Below are positions 1 to 8,543 of a stretch of DNA of 64,000 nucleotides, one piece after another. The notes under the pieces are model-generated. The model worked only from the letters and a program-made list of their open reading frames with translations, did not search any database and was not told where the DNA came from. How positions within the stretch are numbered: the first letter of the stretch is position 1; each line of letters opens with the position of its first letter. The stretch lies in the NCBI GenBank assembly GCA_001874255.1, contig MPDC01000001.1, forward strand, positions 1 through 64,000. The letters run 5' to 3'. Origin of the DNA: Alphaproteobacteria bacterium MedPE-SWcel. GTDB taxonomy: Bacteria; Pseudomonadota; Alphaproteobacteria; Rhodobacterales; Rhodobacteraceae. The position numbers and the translations under genes are program-made.

Positions 1-686
1 ATGGACAAAGGAGGCCACCGCCTGATCTGAGTTCCCGCGTCTGAAGCGGGGAGCGGAGTCCCGACGGGACGGAGGTTGATCGATCTCGCTGTAGAGCATG
101 GGATGGCCACCCGTTGCCTGCCTGATTGCAGGCTTTCGAGGTCCCGCAGGGACGTGGTTGCGATGATGCCGTGGTTTGGACTGTCGCTGACTTCCGTCAA
201 GTACGCCTATGAGATGGGCACATCGGAAATACATCGAAGCAGCATCATGTTGGCAGCCGCCGCGCTGACCACGAACCGAAGCATGTACCCCAAGGACCTC
301 AGCCGAAAGCCGCGACAGACGCCAAGACGGGCACCAAGAATATTAAAGAAACCGCTATGGCGGATCAATTGTCTTGCGCAAAACCGCTTGACCGGGACGC
401 CCCCGTTACCGAAGTCCTGACCCTAGGTGCCTGAAACTCACGTCCGCAGTGGCGTGCGAAACCAGCTTGCCGCCCCCGGCATAAGTGAGACGAAGGTCGC
501 AGGATCAGCCCTTCCGGGGATCGGCGGCTCCCTCGGAAACAAATCTGTGCAACAAATCGCATGCGTAGGCGAGACTAGGCTTTGGCATTGCAAACGGTGG
601 CATTCTGTATGAAGCTGCGGAACATTTAAAGAGCTCCATAACTCATCAGAGCAATATGGCGGCTCGTGTCGTAAGCAGATGGTCGC
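1..686. other. Left edge, no recognisable gene
   Basis: I find no convincing gene here. An open frame at 76-420 (114 codons) has weakly phasin-like wording in its middle (around 160-290). It has no ribosome binding site, its composition is arginine- and serine-rich, and I recognise no family. It could be the eroded end of a gene or noise. The last 80 bases should hold the promoter of the kinase gene starting at 687, but I see no clear promoter boxes. Confidence 0.4.
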
Positions 687-2993
687 ATGTTTTTTCTTTT
701 CGCTCTTCACGTCTTGTTTTTCTCTTTGTTCGCGATTGGGTCTGCCATGCTGCCCAAGCCCTATCGCATGGTCTATTTATATGCGTATTTGTCGGTTATT
801 CTGATCATTGGCGGATTTTTGGGGAACGCCTATTCGCTGCCCATTTCTGACGGGGTTGTCGTGAGTGGCGGCAACCTTGCCTACGGTGCCTTCATGATGA
901 CGTCGGTGCTGTTTGTTCTGGCCGAGCGCGATATCTTCGTCTTGCGTCGGATCATTCAGCTCGTTGTGGTTGTTGATATTTTCAACATCCTGCTGTCATC
1001 CATCATCATCCGCACAATTGGTGCGCCAGGCGTTCTGAACCCGAATGGAACGCCAGCCGGGCTTTTTGAAAACTCTATCCCCTTCATCATATTGGGCGGC
1101 GTTTTGATCATTTTGGAACTCGGCGTGATGCTGTTTGTTTTCGAAATAATCAAACGTTTCGTGCATTCGCCGGTGCTCATACGTGCGACCTACCTGATTA
1201 CGTTCATCGCTATATTATGCTTTGATGGGATCGCATTCCCGCTGATCGCCTTTGGTACCTCACCGGAGGTCGTCTCCATTGTCGTTGGCAGCCTGCCGGG
1301 GAAACTTCTGACGGCAACATTCTACGGTATGGCGTTTCTCACCTTTACCGCGCTCTTCACCAAACGGTTTTCCGCCTATCTGGATGCTCGCGTTTTCACA
1401 TGGCAAACGCTGACATCATCCAGCAGCGAAATACTCCGCGATCTGGATGCCAAGGACGTGCAGCTGACCAAATCCCAGTCGCGCATTGTCCATTCGGCCG
1501 AGCTTGCCGGATTGGGCTATGCCATTTCCGACCTCAAGACGGGGCGGGTTGTCGAATGTGATGAGGTCTACGCCGCAATGCACGGCATGACGGTCAAGGA
1601 TTTCGAGGCATACGATATCAACAAGATTATCGGCCAGCTCATTCATGAAGAGGATCGCCAGGAAGGCACGGAAGTCGTCAAGAAGGTCATGCGTGGTGAG
1701 GGGGCAATCTGCGAGCTACGCCACGTGCTACCGAACGGCGAGGTCCGGTCGCTTCGCAAGATCTTTTCGCCACTCGACCCATCGGGCCCGGACAATACTC
1801 TGGTGGAAGTCGTTGGTCAGGACGTTACAGAATCCAGTCAGCTTCAGGAAAAACTGTATCAAAGCCAGAAGATGGACGCGATTGGCAAACTGACCGGTGG
1901 TGTCGCGCATGACTTCAATAACCTGCTGGCGGTCATTCTGGGCAATCTGGAACTGCTCAACGATGAAATCACCGACCCGGAAAAGCAAGAGCTCATCCAG
2001 GCGAGCATTCAGGCAACCCTGCGCGGGGCGGACCTGACACGCAATATGCTGAGCTTTGCGCGCAAGGCGCCATTGCGGCCAACGCTGGTGGAGGTCAACC
2101 AGATCGTCCGCGACCTGGAAAAATGGACCAGCCGAACTCTCCCGTCAACAATCACCGTGGAAACCAATCTTGATGACGCGGTTGCGGTCATAAATGTCGA
2201 TTCCAGCTCGGCGGAAAGCGGGCTGTTGAACCTGATCCTGAACGCACGCGACGCGATGCCTCAGGGCGGCAAACTGACAATCGAAACGTCGAACGTGTCG
2301 GTCGCAGAAGGCACCAAGACCCCGGCGGGCGACGATATCGAGCCCGGACAATATGTTCTGCTGTCCGTCGCCGACACGGGAGAGGGAATTTCGCCAGAAA
2401 ACCTCAAGAGCATCTTTGAGCCGTTCTTCACCACGAAACCGGTTGGCTCCGGCTCTGGTCTGGGACTTTCGATGCTTGATGGGTTCATGCGCCAATCCGG
2501 TGGAGCAATCCGCGTCTCGTCCGAGGAAGGCAAGGGGACGGTCTTCGAGCTTTACTTTCCGGCCGCCACGGGCAGCCGGAATGAGGATACGACCCGTCAG
2601 GATCCGACCTTGGACACGCTGGTTGAAGAGCGCTCCACCATTCTTGTTGTCGAAGACAATGCCGATGTCCTGAATGCAATTCGCAAGACACTGGTAAAAT
2701 ACGGCTATCGCGTCATCGAAGCCCTGTCAGGCGACGAAGCCCTTGAGATCTATCAAAAACAGCCGAAAATCGATCTGGTTCTGACCGATATTGTGATGCC
2801 GGGCGAGCTGCAGGGCACATCTCTGGCCCAGGCGCTGCGGGAACTGTCTCCGGGTTTGCCGATTATTCTGATGTCCGGCAACACCGAGGAAAACATCATT
2901 CCGAACGACAAACGGCGACCAGGAGAAATGCGTCTGATCAAACCGGTGATACGCGAAGACTTGTTGCGTGCTGTCAGCGAGGCGCTTTCGTAG
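687..2993 (+). CDS. Membrane-bound PAS hybrid sensor histidine kinase
   Basis: This 768-residue protein begins with about six to seven hydrophobic helices (residues 1-235), loosely like VUT/YhhQ-type membrane domains fused to signalling proteins. A PAS fold follows (about 265-385), then a HisKA domain with the phospho-acceptor His near residue 408 in GGVAHDFNNLL. A HATPase_c domain has N-box NLILNARDAMP and the DTGEGI and GSGSGLGLS boxes. A C-terminal receiver has its phospho-Asp near 701 (DLVLTDIVMPG). Such hybrids autophosphorylate and relay phosphate to their own receiver, then to a phosphotransfer partner; no partner or output regulator lies in the window. Two DUF3299 genes follow on the same strand after 79 bases, so it may sense a related envelope signal; this is inference. 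The ATG at 687 lacks a clear ribosome binding site; ATG 747 is an alternative. Confidence 0.85.
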   Translation: MFFLFALHVLFFSLFAIGSAMLPKPYRMVYLYAYLSVILIIGGFLGNAYSLPISDGVVVSGGNLAYGAFMMTSVLFVLAERDIFVLRRIIQLVVVVDIFNILLSSIIIRTIGAPGVLNPNGTPAGLFENSIPFIILGGVLIILELGVMLFVFEIIKRFVHSPVLIRATYLITFIAILCFDGIAFPLIAFGTSPEVVSIVVGSLPGKLLTATFYGMAFLTFTALFTKRFSAYLDARVFTWQTLTSSSSEILRDLDAKDVQLTKSQSRIVHSAELAGLGYAISDLKTGRVVECDEVYAAMHGMTVKDFEAYDINKIIGQLIHEEDRQEGTEVVKKVMRGEGAICELRHVLPNGEVRSLRKIFSPLDPSGPDNTLVEVVGQDVTESSQLQEKLYQSQKMDAIGKLTGGVAHDFNNLLAVILGNLELLNDEITDPEKQELIQASIQATLRGADLTRNMLSFARKAPLRPTLVEVNQIVRDLEKWTSRTLPSTITVETNLDDAVAVINVDSSSAESGLLNLILNARDAMPQGGKLTIETSNVSVAEGTKTPAGDDIEPGQYVLLSVADTGEGISPENLKSIFEPFFTTKPVGSGSGLGLSMLDGFMRQSGGAIRVSSEEGKGTVFELYFPAATGSRNEDTTRQDPTLDTLVEERSTILVVEDNADVLNAIRKTLVKYGYRVIEALSGDEALEIYQKQPKIDLVLTDIVMPGELQGTSLAQALRELSPGLPIILMSGNTEENIIPNDKRRPGEMRLIKPVIREDLLRAVSEALS

Positions 2994-3072
2994 AGAGCGC
3001 TTGTGTCGCAGCTGCGGCTGCGGCGGTGATGACCTATTGCCTGTCGCGCGCAGATGGCATGATGGTGAGGAT

Positions 3073-3588
3073 ATGATGACTGCTTCTCGAATCACACGTC
3101 GCCAGTTTGTGCTCGCTACCGGTGCGGGAACACTGCTGCCTGTCAGCGCAAAGGCGTCGCCCTTTCGCGAAATCATCTGGGACGATCTGATACCGCCAGG
3201 TGTGCCCTACTCGGAAATCATCGCTGACGGTGAAATCGACGTGCAAAACGACACCTGGAACCCGATCTTCGACGAGAATGCGACCAAGCTGAACACCGCG
3301 CTCGATGGCGCCGCAGTCAAGCTGCCGGGGTATATCATCCCGCTCGATACAGGCGCTGCGGGCGTGACGAGCTTTGTCCTGGTGCCCTATGTGGGGGCCT
3401 GCCTCCACGTGCCGCCGCCGCCGCCGAACCAGCTGGTTTTCGTCACGACCACACCGCCCTGGCCCTCGGAGAAACTGTGGGATGCGATCTGGGTCTATGG
3501 CCGGCTGAGCGCAAGGCTGCAATCGACAGAGATCGCCGAGATCGGCTATCAGATCGCGGCAGAGAACATCGAGGTCTACGAATGGTGA
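3073..3588 (+). CDS. Exported DUF3299 family protein, copy 1
   Basis: About 171 residues. The N-terminus RITRRQFVLATGAG followed by an Ala-rich stretch looks like a Tat signal. The body carries the family's conserved core: a 'PGYIIPLD' strand, then FVLVPYVGACLHVPPPPPNQ, with a Cys-x-His pair in a Pro-rich loop that could bind metal. The function of DUF3299 is not established; it is usually treated as a secreted or periplasmic protein. It overlaps the next gene, a paralogue, by 7 bases, so the two are co-translated. A GGTGAGG ribosome site at 3064-3070 suits the ATG at 3076 slightly better than the one at 3073; the two starts differ by one Met. Soluble in the periplasm, by inference. Confidence 0.8.
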   Translation: MMTASRITRRQFVLATGAGTLLPVSAKASPFREIIWDDLIPPGVPYSEIIADGEIDVQNDTWNPIFDENATKLNTALDGAAVKLPGYIIPLDTGAAGVTSFVLVPYVGACLHVPPPPPNQLVFVTTTPPWPSEKLWDAIWVYGRLSARLQSTEIAEIGYQIAAENIEVYEW

Positions 3589-4097
3589 AACCTGATCCGG
3601 TCCGGCGCCGTGTCTGCTTTGGCCTGGCGGGGCTGGCGGGGCTGATGGCGACCCAGTCGCGCGCCGCCGAAGACGTCGTCGATCTGGAATGGCGTGACCT
3701 GATCCCGCCGGGCGCGGCGTCGCGTCATACCGAGTTTCAGCGCCTGCTCCCGCATGACGAAACCGCCATGGCCAGCGGGCAGCCCCCGTCAACGGGGGTG
3801 CGCACCGATTGGAATGGCCGCATCGTGCGGCTTTCGGGCTTCATTGTCCCGCTCGACTATGACGGCACCGGCGTCACGGCCTTCATGCTGGTGCCCTACG
3901 TCGGAGCCTGCATTCATGTGCCGCCGCCGCCAGCGAACCAGCTCGTGCTGGTTACCACAGAGCAGCCCTACGAGGCGGATGGGCTGTTTGCAGCAGTGAC
4001 CGTGACGGGAATGTTCGGATCCGCCTCCACATCGACCCAGCTGGCCGAGATCGGATATGCACTCTCTGCGGACCGCATAGACGCCTATCGGAGATAA
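3582..4097 (+). CDS. Exported DUF3299 family protein, copy 2
   Basis: 171 residues, a tandem paralogue of the preceding gene. It starts with a Tat-like or Sec signal (RRRVCFGLAGLAGLMA, cleavage around SRAAE). The same core is present: LSGFIVPLDYDG, then VPYVGACIHVPPPPANQLVLV, including the conserved Cys-x-His. The ATG at 3582 overlaps the stop of copy 1 by 7 bases; longer in-frame versions run inside copy 1 and would lack the signal. The adjacent duplication suggests the two proteins work together or as a heterodimer. Their substrate is unknown. It converges on soxT, 46 bases away, with no obvious terminator between. Confidence 0.8.
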   Translation: MVKPDPVRRRVCFGLAGLAGLMATQSRAAEDVVDLEWRDLIPPGAASRHTEFQRLLPHDETAMASGQPPSTGVRTDWNGRIVRLSGFIVPLDYDGTGVTAFMLVPYVGACIHVPPPPANQLVLVTTEQPYEADGLFAAVTVTGMFGSASTSTQLAEIGYALSADRIDAYRR

Positions 4098-4143
4098 CCG
4101 GCACATCGGCAAAGCCTACTGGTCCACACTGGCTGACAGGTCG

Positions 4144-5196
4144 CTATTGCGCGGGCTGAAACCCGGTGATCAGCTGCCGCAATCCGAAGGCGGCGCCGAT
4201 AAAAATAGCCACGAAGGTCACCGGGGCACTGTAGGCCAGTAGAGAAAAGGCAGAAATCCCCTGACCGACAGTGCAGCCAACAGCGAGAATGGCACCTGCA
4301 CCCATTACGGCTGCGCCCATCAGCTGCCGCTTGAGCTCTCGCGGATCTTCGCAGGCCTCCCAACGAAAATGCCCCTTTGAGTAGCTCCCGACGGCGGCGC
4401 CAAAGACGACGCCGACGACGGAACCGACGCTGAAGGAAAGCGTATTGCCGGATGCTGTCATTCCATAAAAGATCGTGTCCCCGATCGGCGCTGCAAAGGT
4501 GTGGGTTTCTATCGGCTCGGCTGCAAATCCGGTTGTGGCCACCCAATAGGTCCCGAGCCAGCCAGAGACGACCGCAAGACCCACCACCATGGCCCAGAGC
4601 ATTTGCGATAGGGTGAGGGGCTGGCGTTGCCAGACCAGAGCAAGGCCGAAGAGCAGCAGCCCAAGCGATAGCCCGGCGAGGGTCGACGAGATGCCAAAGG
4701 CGTCGGCCAGCTGAGGTATGCTTTGGGGCGATGTCGCGCCCTCTTCGACCGGAAACAGCCACACGCGGACCGGGGCGAGGGGGCCTGACATGACAAAATA
4801 GGCGGATAGCCCGATGACGGTGACAATGACGAATGAACGCAGGTCGCCGCCGCCCAGGCGGGCCAATGCGCCGTAGCCGCAACTGCCACAGAGAGCCATG
4901 CCATATCCGAACAACAACCCGCCCATGATGGTTCCGACCGGGTTCCACACCCGGTCGAGATAGGCGCTTGTTGTGCTGTCAAAGAGTCCAAATGCGATCG
5001 CGGCATGGGTGCCGATGATTGCGACCGCTATGGCGAGCACCCACATCCTCATGCGCCGGTCATCGGAGCCATAGAGCAGGTCCTCGATCGCGCCGAGCGT
5101 GCAAAACCGACCGACGCGCGCCGCAAGCCCGAGAGCGATGCCGCCGACGAGCCCAATCAGAGCGACTGTATTCGCTTCTCCAAGCACTTCCAGCAT
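4144..5196 (-). CDS. soxT: SoxT, YeeE/YedE sulfur-compound transporter
   Basis: 350 residues with about 9-10 membrane helices. It has the two half-site motifs of YeeE/YedE (TsuA-like) channels: GMALCGSCGYGALARLGGG in the first half and AVGCTVGQGISAFSLL in the second. In characterised relatives the Cys residues in these motifs guide thiosulfate through the pore. In Paracoccus, soxT precedes soxRS, which is the arrangement here. It therefore probably imports thiosulfate or a reduced sulfur species needed for induction of, or for maturation by, the Sox system. A GGAGG ribosome site lies 6-7 bases before the ATG. It is 78 bases downstream of soxR on the same strand and is likely cotranscribed with soxR and soxS. 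Confidence 0.88.
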   Translation of the reverse strand: MLEVLGEANTVALIGLVGGIALGLAARVGRFCTLGAIEDLLYGSDDRRMRMWVLAIAVAIIGTHAAIAFGLFDSTTSAYLDRVWNPVGTIMGGLLFGYGMALCGSCGYGALARLGGGDLRSFVIVTVIGLSAYFVMSGPLAPVRVWLFPVEEGATSPQSIPQLADAFGISSTLAGLSLGLLLFGLALVWQRQPLTLSQMLWAMVVGLAVVSGWLGTYWVATTGFAAEPIETHTFAAPIGDTIFYGMTASGNTLSFSVGSVVGVVFGAAVGSYSKGHFRWEACEDPRELKRQLMGAAVMGAGAILAVGCTVGQGISAFSLLAYSAPVTFVAIFIGAAFGLRQLITGFQPAQ

Positions 5197-5274
5197 TGGT
5201 CTCCTCCCTAGAGCAAACGCTGTCGTGGCACTGCGTCCGGGGTCCCCAAAGCAGGATGTCCGGTCTTTGGTCTG

Positions 5275-5652
5275 TCAGCCCTCCCGACAGAACAGATCGT
5301 AGACGACCTCCATGATCTGTCTCGGGCGGTCGTCTGCCAGACGGTAGTAGATCGCCTTGCCCTCCCGGCGCGGCGACACCAGCCCTTCCAGCCTGAGGCG
5401 CGTCAGTTGCTGTGACACCGCAGCCTGGCGCGCAGACAGCAGTTCCTCCAGCTCGGTCACGGATTTCTCACCGGAGGCCAGATGGCACAGGATCATCAAC
5501 CGCCCCTCGTGGCTGATCGCCTTGAGGAAATTGGACGCGGCCAAGGCGTTTTTCATCATGCGCTCCATGTCATCGGGGCACATGTCTTTGTCAAATACGG
5601 GCAGGCGACTTTGGGGCGGGGTATCCGGGGTAGCAGTCATGTCTGTCGTCAT
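5275..5652 (-). CDS. soxR: SoxR, ArsR-family persulfide-responsive repressor
   Basis: 125 residues with a winged helix of the ArsR/SmtB type (helix-turn-helix ELLSARQAAVSQQLTRLRLEG). Three Cys occur: 25, 56 (in MILCHLA) and 122 (in LFCREG). The 66-residue spacing of Cys56 and Cys122 equals that of the sensing pair Cys41/Cys107 of Rhodobacter SqrR, a sulfide-responsive relative. Per-/polysulfide bridging of this pair releases DNA in that family. SoxR of Paracoccus represses soxS-V and soxX promoters. Matching boxes are found here at 6065-6080, 7497-7514, 9814-9829 and 16893-16908. The start is only 6 bases after soxS and has no own clear ribosome site, suggesting coupling. ATG 5640 is an alternative start. 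Confidence 0.92.
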   Translation of the reverse strand: MTTDMTATPDTPPQSRLPVFDKDMCPDDMERMMKNALAASNFLKAISHEGRLMILCHLASGEKSVTELEELLSARQAAVSQQLTRLRLEGLVSPRREGKAIYYRLADDRPRQIMEVVYDLFCREG

Positions 5653-5658
5653 ATCCGA

Positions 5659-6021
5659 TTAGCTCGCATGGTCCAAGGAGATCTCTGCCCGAAGGAAAAG
5701 CGACGTAAGCATCCCCCAGAAGAAGTCCTCACCGGGATAGCCTTCTATTCTGCCGACCTCCTGCCCGTCGTCGACGAGTATGAAAGTCGGCGTATATTGC
5801 ACCGTTCGGGCCAGGTCTGCATCGGGGGATGCCGCATGCAGCTCATAGCGGAGCAGGGGCGCGGTGCGGCCCTCCGGCGTTTTGGGATAGATCCCGCCCA
5901 GCTCCTGATGCCACTTGGCGCACCAATAGCAGCCGCTTTTTTCGGCCATCAGAAGTACCGTTTCCGCGGGCGCCGCGGCGGGAAGCAGAGCCAGCAGCCC
6001 CGAGATCAGAAGTCTACGCAT
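5659..6021 (-). CDS. soxS: SoxS, periplasmic thioredoxin
   Basis: 120 residues with a Sec signal (MRRLLISGLLALLPAAAPAET) and a thioredoxin-like fold with a CYWC redox pair at Cys31/Cys34. In Paracoccus, SoxS reduces the SoxY carrier cysteine and so restores activity of the SoxYZ carrier. It receives electrons by way of the membrane protein SoxV, encoded divergently. The ATG at 6021 is chosen because the signal peptide starts there and AAAGG/AGG stands before it. The longer open frame (to 6171) would put 50 extra residues in front of the signal and run through the promoter. First gene of the soxS-soxR-soxT unit. Confidence 0.9.
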   Translation of the reverse strand: MRRLLISGLLALLPAAAPAETVLLMAEKSGCYWCAKWHQELGGIYPKTPEGRTAPLLRYELHAASPDADLARTVQYTPTFILVDDGQEVGRIEGYPGEDFFWGMLTSLFLRAEISLDHAS

Positions 6022-6064
6022 CCTATATGATGCCTTTGTTTGATGACCCATTTGCTCTATAAAT

Positions 6065-6080
6065 AATCTAATTTGTGAAT
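6065..6080. promoter_or_regulatory. SoxR box between soxS and soxV
   Basis: The sequence reads AATC-N8-GAAT (AATCTAATTTGTGAAT), one base off the ATTC-N8-GAAT palindrome known for the related repressor SqrR. It sits in the 85-base divergent soxS/soxV region (6022-6106), AT-rich against a GC-rich background. One site could control both directions, including soxR itself. SoxR of Paracoccus is known to act at this same intergenic region. Confidence 0.65.
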
Positions 6081-6106
6081 ACATCAAGCCGGAGACCTTG
6101 CGACTC

Positions 6107-6847
6107 ATGTTCGATATCACGATTCTGGGCGCAATTTTTGCGGGGCTGCTGTCTTTTTTATCACCCTGCATTTTGCCTATCGTTCCCTTCTACCTCAGCT
6201 ACCTCGCCGGGGTGGGCATGAACCAGATTTCTGCGACTGGCGTGATTCCCGGGCACATCCGCTTGCGTGCGGTCCTGGCTGCCGTCTGTTTCGCGCTTGG
6301 CGTCATCACGATCTTTGTCGGGCTTGGCGCCACGGCCACGGCCTTCGGGAATGCGGTGCGGGAGTATTTCGATATTCTGCGTTGGGGGGCGGCGGCGGTT
6401 GTTCTGGCCATGGGGCTGCACTTTCTCGGCCTGCTGAAAATCGGGGTCCTGTACCGGCAATTCCGGGCCGACACCGGCAGCACCGACAATCTCAGCCTCG
6501 TCGGAGCCTATACCATCGGGCTGGCCTTTGCCTTCGGATGGACCCCCTGCGTGGGTCCGGTTCTGGCGGCGATCCTGTTCACGGCCGCAGGCCAGGACAG
6601 CGCTGGCGAGGGGGCGCTTCTGTTGATGGCCTATGGCATCGGGATGACGTCGCCCTTTGTTCTGGCCGCGTTGTTTGTGGGCCCCTTCATGCGCTGGATG
6701 GTCCGGTTCCGGCCCTACCTCGGGCTGGTCGAGAAGCTCATGGGAGCGTTCCTGGTTCTGTTTGCAGCCCTGATTGCAACCAATTCCGTCAGCCTGATCG
6801 CAGAATGGCTGCTGATCAATGTGCCGTGGTTTTCCACCTTGGGGTAA
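6107..6847 (+). CDS. soxV: SoxV, CcdA-like membrane thiol reductant carrier
   Basis: About 246 residues with six membrane helices. Two family motifs carry the redox Cys: LLSFLSPCILPIVPFYLSYLAG near the start and AFAFGWTPCVGPVLAAIL in the middle. CcdA/SoxV proteins pass electrons from cytoplasmic thioredoxin to periplasmic thioredoxins, here SoxS and SoxW. The ATG at 6107 gives the usual N-terminus MFDITILGAIF; a TTG at 6098 would add three residues. GGAG at 6091-6094 is the only ribosome-site candidate. First gene of the rightward sox operon; soxW follows after 17 bases. Confidence 0.92.
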   Translation: MFDITILGAIFAGLLSFLSPCILPIVPFYLSYLAGVGMNQISATGVIPGHIRLRAVLAAVCFALGVITIFVGLGATATAFGNAVREYFDILRWGAAAVVLAMGLHFLGLLKIGVLYRQFRADTGSTDNLSLVGAYTIGLAFAFGWTPCVGPVLAAILFTAAGQDSAGEGALLLMAYGIGMTSPFVLAALFVGPFMRWMVRFRPYLGLVEKLMGAFLVLFAALIATNSVSLIAEWLLINVPWFSTLG

Positions 6848-6864
6848 ATGTGAAAGGGAGTGTG

Positions 6865-7437
6865 ATGAAACGCGTTTGTATGATGATTGTGGCTCTGTGG
6901 ATGACCGCCACTGCCACCACCACCGGCGCCTTGGCCGAGGTCGGAGACGATGGGCTGCACAAGGCGCCCTGGATGCGGGAAACGTTCAAGGATCTCCGGG
7001 AGGATCTGGCCGAAGCCAATTCCGAAGGCAAAACGCTGATGCTCCTGATTGAACAGCGTGGCTGCATCTACTGCAAGAAGATGCATGAGGACGTCTTTGT
7101 CATTCCCTCGATCCGGCAGATGCTCGAAGACAATTATTTTGTTGTGCAGATCAATATGTTCGGGGATGTGGAGGTCACCGATTTTGACGGCCAGGCGCTG
7201 CCGGAAAAAGACATGGTCAAACGGTGGGGGGCCCTGTTCACGCCGAGCCTCTATTTCTTCGACGCAGAGGTGGAGCAGGGGCAAACGGCGGCCGAGGCTG
7301 CGGTGGCCATGATGCCTGGCGCGTTCGGGCGCTGGACCACGTTCAACCTGCTGAATTGGATCCTCGAGAGGGGCTATGCCGGTGAGGAATCCTTCCAGAA
7401 ATACCATGCGCGGATGTTTGCGCAACAAGGCGGCTGA
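6865..7437 (+). CDS. soxW: SoxW, periplasmic thioredoxin
   Basis: 190 residues: signal peptide to about residue 24 (cleavage near GALAEV), then a thioredoxin-like domain with CIYC at Cys67/Cys70 and the cis-Pro region FTPSLYF. SoxW is the second periplasmic thioredoxin linked to SoxV; in Paracoccus it is reduced by SoxV but is not essential for thiosulfate oxidation. A strong AAAGGGAG site (6853-6860) fixes the ATG at 6865. An upstream open frame overlaps soxV and is not coding. Likely cotranscribed with soxV; the region after it (7438-7588) holds the soxX promoter. Confidence 0.9.
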   Translation: MKRVCMMIVALWMTATATTTGALAEVGDDGLHKAPWMRETFKDLREDLAEANSEGKTLMLLIEQRGCIYCKKMHEDVFVIPSIRQMLEDNYFVVQINMFGDVEVTDFDGQALPEKDMVKRWGALFTPSLYFFDAEVEQGQTAAEAAVAMMPGAFGRWTTFNLLNWILERGYAGEESFQKYHARMFAQQGG

Positions 7438-7496
7438 ATTTGCGCTCCTGGCGACAGAGACTTGCGAATTTTTCTGCACCTGCAAACAGATCGAAA

Positions 7497-7514
7497 AATT
7501 CACGTAAGTGAATT
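7497..7514. promoter_or_regulatory. SoxR operator before soxX, perfect palindrome
   Basis: AATTCACGTAAGTGAATT is a 7-bp perfect inverted repeat with a 4-base centre and contains ATTC-N8-GAAT exactly, the consensus I recall for SqrR. It lies 75 bases before the soxX ATG, in the intergenic region where Paracoccus SoxR is known to bind. It is the best-preserved of the four boxes in the window and probably controls soxXYZA and downstream genes. Confidence 0.75.
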
Positions 7515-7588
7515 TGTTGTTGCGTTGGCCGAATTGTGTGCCGTAGTGTGCTGGTACCGAGGAGAGGAATCGAACCTAGGGAGAGCAC

Positions 7589-8065
7589 ATGAAATCCGCA
7601 ACAGGACTCGCTATCGCCGCGATGATAGCTGCAACAGCCGCGTGGTCAGATGTTATCAAACCTGACGAAGTCGTCTTCGTCGATGGCGCCGTGGAGGCAT
7701 CGCTGAGTGGTGTGTCCGGGGATCCGGTGGTTGGTGCTGAACTGATGAACAAGGGGTCTGGCAACTGCATTGCCTGTCACCAGGTCTCGGCGCTCAGCCA
7801 TCTGCCATTTCACGGTGAAATTGGCCCGCCGCTGGACGGCGTCGCGGATCGTTGGTCGCAGGCCGAGCTTCGCGGCATCGTGGCGAATGCGAAAATCATG
7901 TTCGAAGACAGCATGATGCCATCTTTCTACCGGGTCGATGGGTTTATTCGCCTCGGGGATGCCTACACAGGCAAGGCCCATAGTGACGGCGAGGTGCAGC
8001 CGCTTTTGACGGCCCAGCAGGTCGAAGATGTCGTCGCCTATCTCAACACATTGAAAGAAGAGTGA
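7589..8065 (+). CDS. soxX: SoxX, monoheme cytochrome c of SoxAX
   Basis: 158 residues. Sec signal (about 1-19), a single CIACH heme site at Cys60/Cys63/His64 and a distal Met in DSMMPSFYR. SoxX pairs with SoxA; SoxAX couples thiosulfate oxidatively to the SoxY carrier cysteine, starting the cycle in the periplasm, and SoxX receives the electrons. Length is normal. The GGGAG ribosome site is good. It is the first gene of soxXYZA, and soxY follows after 23 bases. Confidence 0.95.
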   Translation: MKSATGLAIAAMIAATAAWSDVIKPDEVVFVDGAVEASLSGVSGDPVVGAELMNKGSGNCIACHQVSALSHLPFHGEIGPPLDGVADRWSQAELRGIVANAKIMFEDSMMPSFYRVDGFIRLGDAYTGKAHSDGEVQPLLTAQQVEDVVAYLNTLKEE

Positions 8066-8088
8066 TCTTTCAAAGGGAGGAGCTTCTC

Positions 8089-8511
8089 ATGACACTGACA
8101 CGACGAAACCTATTGATCCTCGGGGCCGGGACATATGCTTTCACCACGCTCGCCGGGGTGCCCGCCTTTGCCAATCTGACCGATGACGCAATCGCATCGC
8201 TGACCGGCGGGGCGGAGATGGGCGAGGGGGCGATCACGCTCACAGCACCCGAAATTGCCGAGAACGGCAATACGGTTCCGGTCTCGGTCGATGCGCCCGG
8301 CGCGGTCGAGATCACCCTCTATGCGGACGGCAACCCGGTTCCGAGTGTGGCGACCTTCAGGTTCGGACCGCTGAGCGCCTCCAGCAGCGCCTCCACACGC
8401 ATCAGGCTGGCCGGGACGCAGAATGTCGTGGCGATTGCCAAGATGGAGGACGGATCGTTCCAGATCGCCAAGGCAAACGTCAAGGTCACCATCGGCGGCT
8501 GCGGTGGCTGA
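8089..8511 (+). CDS. soxY: SoxY, sulfur-carrier subunit of SoxYZ
   Basis: 140 residues with a twin-arginine signal (MTLTRRNLLILGAG), by which the SoxYZ complex is exported folded. The C-terminus ends in the family signature GGCGG, with the carrier Cys138 on a flexible arm. All Sox intermediates are covalently carried on this residue. An AAAGGGAGG site (8072-8080) places the start at 8089 rather than at the upstream in-frame codon at 8062. Confidence 0.96.
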   Translation: MTLTRRNLLILGAGTYAFTTLAGVPAFANLTDDAIASLTGGAEMGEGAITLTAPEIAENGNTVPVSVDAPGAVEITLYADGNPVPSVATFRFGPLSASSSASTRIRLAGTQNVVAIAKMEDGSFQIAKANVKVTIGGCGG

Positions 8512-8543
8512 GTCAGAAAATCCGGACAGCAAGGAGAGATATC

